A stretch of 13,046 nt of DNA, taken from Chlamydiota bacterium (lineage in GTDB: Bacteria > Chlamydiota > Chlamydiia > Chlamydiales > VGMA01). Location of the stretch: the NCBI GenBank assembly GCA_016866575.1, contig VGMA01000034.1, positions 1 through 13,046 on the forward strand. The letters are read 5' to 3'. Of the stretch, positions 1-6,004 are shown in pieces. The position numbers and the translations under genes were made by a program. The notes under the pieces are model-generated. The model was not told the DNA's origin. It ran no database searches and was given only the letters and a program-made list of their open reading frames with translations. Every line of letters starts with the position of its first letter. Position 1 is the stretch's first letter.

Positions 1-465
1 CAGCAAGTAGCGCCTGGCAAGGTAGAGATAGAAATTCTAGATCTTCATCATATACCGATGTACAACCAAGAGATAGAAGAGCCTATACCAGAAAGCGTTA
101 AGCATATGAAGCATAAAATCGAAAAAGCGGACGCGATCTTGTTTGCTTGCCCGGAGTATAACTATTCTATCCCAGCAGTTTTAAAAAATGTGATCGATTG
201 GGGCTCACGTCCTTACGGAACTAACTCCTGGAAGGGTAAAAAAGGGGCCATCATGAGCGCGGCTATGTCTTTGTGTGGTGGCGCTAGAGCTCAACACCAT
301 TTAAGGCAGATACTTGTAGCAGTTGGTATTGACACCTTTAGCCAGCCGGAGCTAATGATAGGATCAGCACATGAGAAATTTGACCATGAAGGGAAGTGCT
401 TAGATCCTAAAGTTGTGGACAAGGTAAAGGAAATGCTCATAAAGCTAGTAGATTTTGCTTCCTAA
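1..465 (+). CDS. NAD(P)H-dependent FMN reductase, ChrR/YieF-like (5' partial)
   Basis: The open frame runs in from the window edge, so the start and the N-terminal phosphate-binding loop of the flavodoxin-like fold lie outside; 154 residues are visible. The family motif PEYNYSIPAVLKNVIDW is present, followed by a GGARAQHHLRQIL stretch, both closely resembling E. coli ChrR/YieF. Such enzymes are cytosolic FMN flavoproteins that transfer two electrons from NAD(P)H to quinones, azo compounds or metal oxyanions; the natural substrate here cannot be told. The ATG at position 58 is internal to the domain and is not the real start. The gene converges on glnS with a 15-base gap. A role in redox stress protection would fit the window but is inferred. 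Family assignment is firm; the exact activity is not. Confidence 0.9.
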   Translation, partial: QQVAPGKVEIEILDLHHIPMYNQEIEEPIPESVKHMKHKIEKADAILFACPEYNYSIPAVLKNVIDWGSRPYGTNSWKGKKGAIMSAAMSLCGGARAQHHLRQILVAVGIDTFSQPELMIGSAHEKFDHEGKCLDPKVVDKVKEMLIKLVDFAS

Positions 466-480
466 ATCCTTTAAGCGATC

Positions 481-2103
481 TTAGCTTTTTGCCTGCGGCG
501 GACGCCAAGAGCTTTTTAACGATACAATTTGATTGAAGGTGAGGGGAGCTTCTGCAAAGAAGTACCCTTGTCTTTCAAACTGGAATCGATCCCCTTGTTT
601 AGATTCTTGAAGAGAAATTTCCACCTTAGCATCTCTTAGAACTTCTAAAGAGTTAGGGTTTAGTTCTCCTGATTCAAGAAAAAGAGGTTGAAATAGGTTC
701 ACTGTCGCATCGAGGCAATTTGAAGAGACCCAGTGGATGGTCCCTTTTACTTTTCTTCCTACAGGATTGTTGCCGCTCTTGGTTTCTGGATCGTAAGTGC
801 AGTGAATAGCAGTAATATTGCCCAAAGAGTCTTTTTCAACACTTGTACAGGTTATGCAGTAGCCGTAGCGAAGACGAACTTCTCTTCCTGGACCTAGACG
901 GAAGAAATCCTTAGGGGGATTTTCCATAAAGTCATCTTGTTCAATGTAGAGCTCTTTTGTGAATAACAAGTCTCTCGATCCTGTTTTAGGGATATCGTGA
1001 GGCCAATAAGGTGCGTTTAAAATCTCTGTTTCATCGCTTGAGAAATTGTCGATAATGACTTTTAGAGGGCGTAAAACAGCCATAACTCGGGGAGCTTCAG
1101 TGTTTAGATCATCGCGAAGACAAAACTCAAACTGTCCCATCTCCACAGTGCTATTTGCTTTTGAAACCCCAATCAGCTTACAAAATTGGCGGATGGCTTC
1201 TGCCCTTACGCCTCGTCTTCTTAAACCTGCAATCGTTGGCAGTCTTGGGTCATCCCAGCCATCGACTGAGCCGTTTTCTACTAGTTCAAGGAGCTTTCTT
1301 TTGCTCATCACGGTGCTTTGTAGATCGAGTCTTGCAAATTCATATTGATGAGGTCTTGAAGGGAAATCGGCTTCAATATTGTCTAAAAACCAATCGTATA
1401 GCTCACGGTTGTTTTCAAATTCCAGAGTGCATATGGAGTGAGTAATCCCTTCAATAGCATCAGAAAGCGGGTGTGCAAAGTCATACATAGGATAGATGCA
1501 CCACTGATCTTTGGTGCGGTAGTGGTGAGCATGACGAATGCGATAAAGCAGAGGATCTCTCATCTTCATATTAGGCGATTTCATATCGATTCTAGCGCGA
1601 AGCACGTACGTGCCGTCAGGAAATTCGCCATCTTTCATTCTTTTGAATAGATCGAGATTCTCTTCAACAGTATGTTTTTTAAAAAAAGGGGATATTTCAC
1701 CGTCAGTAGTGACAGTTCCACGGTATTTTCTTATTTCTTCTTCAGAAAGGCCGCAGACATAAGCTTTTTCATTCTTGATGAGCTGAACGGCAAATTCGTA
1801 GAATTGATTGAAATAATCAGAAGCTCTAAAAAGCTTTCCTTGCCAGTCAAAACCTAGCCAGCGGACATCTTCTTGAATCGCATTTTCATAGCGCACATCT
1901 TCTTTAGTAGGATCAGTATCGTCAAAGCGAAGGTGGCAAACGCTATGGTATTCTTCAGCAAGACCAAAATTTAAGCAAATCGATTTTGCATGACCGATGT
2001 GCAAAAAACCATTAGGTTCCGGAGGAAAACGGGTAACAACTTTACTGCCGTTTTGGATGTCTTCTTCGATAATTTTGTGTATAAAATCTTTGCCTGCTTC
2101 CAT
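481..2103 (-). CDS. glnS: Glutaminyl-tRNA synthetase (GlnRS)
   Basis: This class Ic aminoacyl-tRNA synthetase charges tRNA-Gln with glutamine in the cytosol. The 540-residue product has the ATP-binding HIGH motif at residues 35-38 within PPEPNGFLHIGHAKSI and the KMSKS-type signature VMSKR at 265-269. The GlnRS-specific segments RFDDT, EGITHSICTLEF and GWDDPRLPTI are all present, followed by the C-terminal beta-barrel anticodon-binding domain (KVKGTIHWVS). It is slightly shorter than E. coli GlnRS (about 554), mainly through shorter loops in the C-terminal domain. Similarity to E. coli GlnRS is high along its whole length, so it is GlnRS rather than a non-discriminating GluRS. It lies 100 bases downstream of the mscS-type gene on the same strand; no strong Shine-Dalgarno sequence precedes the ATG. 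Its presence implies direct Gln-tRNA formation rather than sole reliance on GatCAB. Confidence 0.97.
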   Translation of the reverse strand: MEAGKDFIHKIIEEDIQNGSKVVTRFPPEPNGFLHIGHAKSICLNFGLAEEYHSVCHLRFDDTDPTKEDVRYENAIQEDVRWLGFDWQGKLFRASDYFNQFYEFAVQLIKNEKAYVCGLSEEEIRKYRGTVTTDGEISPFFKKHTVEENLDLFKRMKDGEFPDGTYVLRARIDMKSPNMKMRDPLLYRIRHAHHYRTKDQWCIYPMYDFAHPLSDAIEGITHSICTLEFENNRELYDWFLDNIEADFPSRPHQYEFARLDLQSTVMSKRKLLELVENGSVDGWDDPRLPTIAGLRRRGVRAEAIRQFCKLIGVSKANSTVEMGQFEFCLRDDLNTEAPRVMAVLRPLKVIIDNFSSDETEILNAPYWPHDIPKTGSRDLLFTKELYIEQDDFMENPPKDFFRLGPGREVRLRYGYCITCTSVEKDSLGNITAIHCTYDPETKSGNNPVGRKVKGTIHWVSSNCLDATVNLFQPLFLESGELNPNSLEVLRDAKVEISLQESKQGDRFQFERQGYFFAEAPLTFNQIVSLKSSWRPPQAKS

Positions 2104-2203
2104 AGAGCCAGTTTAGCAAGAAGCGCTTCTTTTGACAATAGCTATCTGATGCCAGATTTAAAAACTTAAAAAGATCATTTGAGAGTGAAAATTGAGTAAG
2201 ATT

Positions 2204-3196
2204 TTATGGAGAAAGGGCAAGATTTGCTAAAGCAAACTCTGCACCATTTTCATGAACAATTTTGGCTATTTCGCGGTAGACACTTTCCTTGGCGGCAAGA
2301 AATTTCGCTAAAGGGATTTCTTTGGTGTAGCAGCGAATAAAAATTTCAAGGCCGTGAAGTGAAAGATTGGCTAAATGGATCAAGCAATCTTCTCGTTGAT
2401 CAAGCAGACGATGCGAACAGATAAATTCACGAATGTCCATCAATATCTTATCTAGTTGAGCACGATCTTGGTATCGTAGTGTGAAGCTCGTTTCAATTCT
2501 TCTATGAGACATCCAAGAGCGATTTTGCAGGGAAACGGTGGTAAAAATCGAATTGGGAACAGAAATAGGCTGTTTATCTAAAGAGCAGATTTTTGTTGTT
2601 CTCCAGCCTACATGCTCTACGTATCCTTCAAGCTCTTTTTCAGGAGCGTAGATCAAATCACCCACGCGAAAAGGCTTATCCAAAATCAAGATAAAACCTC
2701 CAAAAAGATTAGCAAGCATGTCTTTAGCTGCAATACCCACTACAACAGCTCCCATACCCCCGAAGGCAAGTATACCACTCAAGGAGACATTCATCATCGG
2801 CAAGATAAAAAGAAGACCGCTTAGGATGATTCCGATGCGAAGTGTTCTAACAAAAAGATCCAGATGCATTTTATCGATCTGTCTTCTTCTTGTTTGTAAA
2901 ATGACAAGCTCACCTTTTTTGGCAAAATTGACAAGCGCCCAAACAAGCACAATTATGAAAAGCGCATAGACCGCTTTCCGTAAAATTTCTTGATCTCCAA
3001 GCCAGTAAAAAGCAATTCCTAGAAGACCTGTGCAAAAGAGCAAAAATTGAGTCGGCACGTGCGCTGAGCTAACGATAGCAGTAAGCCAGATGTGATTTTG
3101 CAGCAAAATCCGCTTATAGCATATGCGCGAAATCCATATCAAAACGAGTGAGGAGAGAAAAATAGCTAAAGGTGCGTATTCGTGTACCATATCCAT
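2204..3196 (-). CDS. MscS-family mechanosensitive ion channel
   Basis: A 330-residue inner-membrane protein. Hydrophobic segments lie near residues 8-25, 38-65, 72-92 and 115-135, followed by the glycine/alanine-rich pore helix of MscS (GGMGAVVVGIAAKDMLANLF) and the conserved LDKPFRVGD entry to the cytoplasmic beta domain. VGWRTTKI and a charged alpha/beta C-terminal domain complete the MscS fold. Family members open under membrane tension to release solutes during hypo-osmotic shock. Four transmembrane segments rather than three place it nearer to the YbdG/YnaI-like homologues than to E. coli MscS itself; the exact subfamily is inferred. The start at 3196 has only a weak ribosome site; an ATG two codons later (3190) is possible. 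It is divergent from speE across a 161-base AT-rich gap and may be co-transcribed with glnS. Confidence 0.93.
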   Translation of the reverse strand: MDMVHEYAPLAIFLSSLVLIWISRICYKRILLQNHIWLTAIVSSAHVPTQFLLFCTGLLGIAFYWLGDQEILRKAVYALFIIVLVWALVNFAKKGELVILQTRRRQIDKMHLDLFVRTLRIGIILSGLLFILPMMNVSLSGILAFGGMGAVVVGIAAKDMLANLFGGFILILDKPFRVGDLIYAPEKELEGYVEHVGWRTTKICSLDKQPISVPNSIFTTVSLQNRSWMSHRRIETSFTLRYQDRAQLDKILMDIREFICSHRLLDQREDCLIHLANLSLHGLEIFIRCYTKEIPLAKFLAAKESVYREIAKIVHENGAEFALANLALSP

Positions 3197-3357
3197 AATT
3201 TTACTCTATCATGTTTTAGTGAAAAAATACATAGATTCATAAAGAAAATAATCAGATATAATTATAAAATTTAATTGCTGTTCGAGCTTCCGGTTTTTTA
3301 AATATTTATTTTAAAAATATGGAAAAATTTTTAGTTAATTCTACAAAAGAGGTCTTC
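3197..3357. promoter_or_regulatory. Divergent intergenic region between mscS-type gene and speE
   Basis: This AT-rich gap must carry the start signals of both divergent genes. For speE, a plausible sigma-70-type pair is TTGCTG at 3275-3280 and TAAATA at 3299-3304, 18 bases apart. No convincing box was picked out for the leftward gene. The upstream ATG at 3319 is open in the speE frame but has no ribosome site. The promoter call is by eye and weak. Confidence 0.3.
3346..3352 (+). promoter_or_regulatory. Ribosome binding site deciding the speE start
   Basis: AAAGAGG lies five bases before the ATG at 3358. It favours that codon over the upstream in-frame ATG at 3319 and the downstream ATG at 3385, neither of which has such a site. 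Confidence 0.65.
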
Positions 3358-4215
3358 ATGATACCAATCTTAGCTTCTTTAGCTATGTATACAGAAACTC
3401 TTTACCCTGAGTTTGCTCAACAAATGCAAATAAAAGAGATTCTTCATCAAGAAAAAAGTGCTTGGCAAGATCTGATCATCTTTGAAAACGATCGATTTGG
3501 CAGAGTGCTTGCTCTTGATGGCGTGATCCAAACTACCTACCTAGATAACCAAATATATGCCGAAATGCTAGTCCATGTACCTTTTTTGGCTCATGGAAAT
3601 GTAAAAAAAGTGCTTATTATAGGTGGAGGAGATGGATCGGTTCTAAAACAGGCTCTAAGATACCCTCAATTGGAAAAAGCAGTTGTCGTTGATATCGATG
3701 ACTCCGTAGTGGAAATGACAAAACAATGGATGCCAGAGGTATGTGGAAGTGCTTTTGATGATCCAAGAGCGAAAGTGATCATCAATGACGCAACGATCTA
3801 TATTAAAGAAACTGATGAAAAATTCGACGTGATCATTTGCGATTCTACTGATCCCGAAGGTCCTGGAGCTGTATTGTTTACAAAAGATTTCTATAGAGAT
3901 TGCTAAAATCATCTCAAACATGGGGGGATCTTAGTGAATCAAAACGGCGTTCCTTTTTTACAAAAAGATGAGCTTTCGATGACTATGGAAAACCGCTCTT
4001 TGTATTTTTCAAATGTAGGGTTTTATGTTGTTGCGATGCCCACATACGTAGGGGGATTTATGGCACTTGGCTGGGCTACAGACGATAAAAATCTACAAAA
4101 CGTTAATATAGAAGTGCTTGGGAAGAGATTTTCCTCGCTTGAGGGAGCCTTTATGTATTACAATCCTGAAATTCATAAAGCAAGCTTTGCCTTACCATCA
4201 TTTATGAAGCTTTAA
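3358..4215 (+). pseudogene. speE: Spermidine synthase, interrupted by an in-frame TAA
   Basis: The product would transfer the aminopropyl group of decarboxylated S-adenosylmethionine to putrescine. The frame matches E. coli SpeE throughout: QDLIIFEN, FGRVLALDGVIQTT, the SAM-binding GGGDGS at residues 89-94, and the active-site DSTDPEGPG at 162-170. Codon 183 (3904-3906) is TAA, where E. coli SpeE has a lysine in FYEGCKRCL; reading continues in the same frame as NHLKHGGILVNQNGVPFLQ through to MPTYVGG and YYNPEIHKASFALP before the TAA at 4213-4215. Apart from the stop the full length (284 sense codons plus the internal stop) is normal, with no frameshift. One A-to-T change (AAA to TAA) would explain it. 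The stop removes about 100 C-terminal residues of the catalytic domain, so the truncated product is probably inactive. A recent mutation, a sequencing error or readthrough could each explain it. The 3' end overlaps the convergent bcp gene by 14 bases. Confidence 0.9.
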
Positions 4216-4639
4216 GGATAGATAGAATTTCTTCTGGATGATGTGATGGAGAAACTTTTAAGAAGGGGTGCATAATCACTCCTTCTTCATCAATAAGATA
4301 CGAAATCCTCTTAGCTGATAAAAACCCTTTTGCTCCATAGGCAGTGATCGTAGTTTTATCTGGATCAGAAAGTAAAGGGTAAGGAAGAGAGTGTTTAGTG
4401 CAAAACTTTTTGTGTGTATTTGTTGAATCTGTATTGATCCCTAAAAGAAAGACGCCGAGCTCTTGAAATTGATCATATAGATCTCTAAACCCTTTTGCTT
4501 CAATCGTGCAGCCAGGTGTGTTATCTTTTGGATAAAAAAAGAGAAGCACTTTTTTGCCGCGATATTGATGCAAGGTGTGCACAATGCCATCTTGATCTGG
4601 CAAGGAAAAATCGGGAGCTGATTGACCTTTTTCTAACAT
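4202..4639 (-). CDS. bcp: Thiol peroxidase, PrxQ/Bcp-type peroxiredoxin
   Basis: This cytosolic enzyme reduces hydrogen and organic peroxides with electrons usually supplied by thioredoxin. The 145-residue protein begins with the family pattern APDFSLPDQDG and has FFYPKDNTPGCTIEA with peroxidatic Cys44. The resolving Cys five residues later in E. coli Bcp is a lysine here (Lys49); instead Cys80 lies in HKKFCTKH, 36 residues after Cys44. That spacing equals the Cys48-Cys84 pair described for Xanthomonas PrxQ, so an intramolecular disulfide of that atypical type is likely. The neighbouring divergent gene encodes a thioredoxin, a fitting reductant. It overlaps speE tail to tail by 14 bases. Only a weak ribosome site is visible before the ATG. 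Family assignment is firm. Confidence 0.95.
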   Translation of the reverse strand: MLEKGQSAPDFSLPDQDGIVHTLHQYRGKKVLLFFYPKDNTPGCTIEAKGFRDLYDQFQELGVFLLGINTDSTNTHKKFCTKHSLPYPLLSDPDKTTITAYGAKGFLSAKRISYLIDEEGVIMHPFLKVSPSHHPEEILSILKAS

Positions 4640-4697
4640 ATATACCCATAGCTTAGTTCATTTTTAGTCATTTGTAAATCCTAATTTTTCTATTCGC

Positions 4698-4703
4698 TAT
4701 AGT
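4698..4703 (+). promoter_or_regulatory. Possible -10 box for the thioredoxin gene
   Basis: TATAGT stands 21 bases before the start codon at 4725, in the gap between the divergent bcp and thioredoxin genes. No good -35 hexamer stands at 16-18 bases upstream (TAAATC at 4675-4680; TTGTAA is 20 away). The call is tentative. Confidence 0.3.
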
Positions 4704-4714
4704 AATTTCAAAGT

Positions 4715-4719
4715 GGAGG
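4715..4719 (+). promoter_or_regulatory. Ribosome binding site deciding the thioredoxin start
   Basis: GGAGG within GTGGAGGT lies five bases before ATG 4725. The longer open frame from GTG 4713 would place its start inside this site, so 4725 is the real start. Confidence 0.8.
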
Positions 4720-4724
4720 TACAC

Positions 4725-5051
4725 ATGAAAATCATAGTAAAAGAGTTAAAATCTACAGAACTAGAAAGTCTTAAAAAAGGGACCTACATCGTACAATTTC
4801 ACGCACCATGGTGCGGATTTTGCACAAAATTCAGTCCTGTTTTTGAAGAGGTAGCAACGGAAATGAAGGGCAAAAAAGTGATGTTTGCCAAAATCAACAT
4901 CGATGAAGAAAAAGCTTTTTCTCAATTGCACGGAGTGAGCGGCGTTCCAACAACAAAAATTTTCAAAGATGGCAAAGTGATTGAAACGATCACCGGATTT
5001 CAGAAAAAAGAAGAAGTGATGGTTAAAATCCAAAATCACATTCAGGGTTAA
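4725..5051 (+). CDS. Thioredoxin (WCGFC active site)
   Basis: A 108-residue single-domain thioredoxin fold protein without a signal peptide, hence cytosolic. The redox motif is WCGFC (Cys30 and Cys33) after VQFHAPW, and the cis-proline loop is GVPT (Pro75). Thioredoxins reduce disulfides in peroxiredoxins, methionine sulfoxide reductases and ribonucleotide reductase. The central dipeptide is Gly-Phe instead of the canonical Gly-Pro, a change that in this superfamily tends to alter redox potential, so this may be a specialised thioredoxin; that is inference. Its neighbours support a partner role: a PrxQ gene diverges from it and an msrBA gene follows on the same strand. A strong intrinsic terminator 34 bases after the stop suggests a mostly single-gene transcript. 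Confidence 0.93.
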   Translation: MKIIVKELKSTELESLKKGTYIVQFHAPWCGFCTKFSPVFEEVATEMKGKKVMFAKINIDEEKAFSQLHGVSGVPTTKIFKDGKVIETITGFQKKEEVMVKIQNHIQG

Positions 5052-5084
5052 TTTTACAAATATCTGAAGATACTGTAATGATAT

Positions 5085-5118
5085 AAAAGAGCCCCATTTA
5101 CTCAAACGGGGCTCTTTT
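5085..5118 (+). terminator. Intrinsic terminator after the thioredoxin gene
   Basis: A perfect 11-bp inverted repeat (AAAAGAGCCCC with GGGGCTCTTTT) encloses a 12-base loop. The GC block sits at the loop side and the right arm ends in TTTT, the usual form of a Rho-independent terminator. It lies 33 bases after the thioredoxin stop and 28 bases before msrBA. The A-run on the left arm could let it work on the other strand too, but no leftward gene ends here. Confidence 0.88.
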
Positions 5119-5146
5119 CATTAACACGAAAACAGGTCTTTGACAG

Positions 5147-6001
5147 ATGTTACGGTATCATAAACTCACTCAAGAAGAAGAGCGGATCATTGAAAAAAGG
5201 GGTACAGAAAGACCTTTTAGCGGCTCATACAACGATTTTGACCAAGTGGGTGTCTATGTTTGCCTTCGTTGTGATTTGCCTTTATATTGCTCAAAAGATA
5301 AGTTTTCTTCTGGATGTGGATGGCCAAGTTTTGATGATGAAATAGAGGGATCAATCGTTAGAAAATTAGATCCTGATATGGTCCGCACTGAAATTTGCTG
5401 CGCTAGATGTCATGCACACTTAGGGCATGTGTTTTCTGGAGAGAAGTTGACAGTTAAAAATCTTCGCCACTGCGTGAATTCTCGATCTTTGCGCTTTTTA
5501 CCTGCATTCACGGAAGAAGGATATGAAAGGGCCTTATTTGCCGGCGGATGTTTTTGGGGCGTAGAATATCTTATGCAAAAACAACATGGGGTCATTTTTA
5601 CTAAGGTAGGATATATTGGCGGCAAGGTCGTAGATCCCACATACGAAGAGGTTTGCTCCGGTCTAAGTGGTCACAAAGAGGCGGTAGAGGTAGTTTTTGA
5701 TCTCGATTTAGTCGATTATGAAACGCTTTGTAAACTCTTCTTCGAAATTCACGATCCAACGCAAAAAGATGGACAAGGGCCAGATATTGGTGATCAATAT
5801 CTTTCCTATATCTTCTATTTGACGGAAAAACAGAAGAAAGTGGCAGAAAAGTTGATCGATCAACTAAAAAATAAGTCCATGAAAATCGCTACCAAGATTT
5901 TGCCGGCTTCTGTTTTTTATGAAGCAGAAGAGTATCATCAAAAATACTACGAAAAACACCATAAAACGCCTTACTGCCATCAGAAAGTAAAGCGTTTTTG
6001 A
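5147..6001 (+). CDS. msrBA: Peptide methionine sulfoxide reductase MsrB-MsrA fusion
   Basis: A 284-residue two-domain enzyme repairing both stereoisomers of methionine sulfoxide. The MsrB domain (about 1-122) has PFSGSY, zinc ligands Cys39/Cys42 and Cys85/Cys88, SGCGWPSF, and catalytic Cys109 in RHCVNSRSLRF. Cys57 sits in the SGCGWPSF segment, a position used for resolving in some MsrB enzymes. The MsrA domain (about 127-284) has catalytic Cys135 in GGCFWGVEY, then GYIGG, GHKEAVEV, FFEIHDPTQ and a C-terminal YCH with likely resolving Cys277. All key residues are present, so both halves should be active. There is no signal peptide, so the enzyme is cytosolic, probably reduced by the adjacent thioredoxin. 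The order MsrB then MsrA is the reverse of the better-known Neisseria-type fusion. The start follows AGGT at nine bases. It converges with the next gene, only three bases apart. Confidence 0.95.
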   Translation: MLRYHKLTQEEERIIEKRGTERPFSGSYNDFDQVGVYVCLRCDLPLYCSKDKFSSGCGWPSFDDEIEGSIVRKLDPDMVRTEICCARCHAHLGHVFSGEKLTVKNLRHCVNSRSLRFLPAFTEEGYERALFAGGCFWGVEYLMQKQHGVIFTKVGYIGGKVVDPTYEEVCSGLSGHKEAVEVVFDLDLVDYETLCKLFFEIHDPTQKDGQGPDIGDQYLSYIFYLTEKQKKVAEKLIDQLKNKSMKIATKILPASVFYEAEEYHQKYYEKHHKTPYCHQKVKRF

Positions 6002-6004
6002 CTA

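Noticed and set aside
1046..1857. Several rightward open frames inside glnS
   Set aside because: They are opposite-strand shadows of a strongly conserved gene and show no family motifs.
2118..2131. Perfect 14-bp palindrome AAGAAGCGCTTCTT just upstream of glnS
   Set aside because: About one such palindrome is expected by chance in a window this size, and it matches no operator known to me. Its place 15-28 bases before the start codon is suggestive but not enough.
3934..4215. Separate small gene starting at GTG 3934
   Set aside because: Its sequence is the C-terminal third of SpeE in the same frame as the upstream part, so it is the remainder of the interrupted gene, even though a G-run precedes the GTG.
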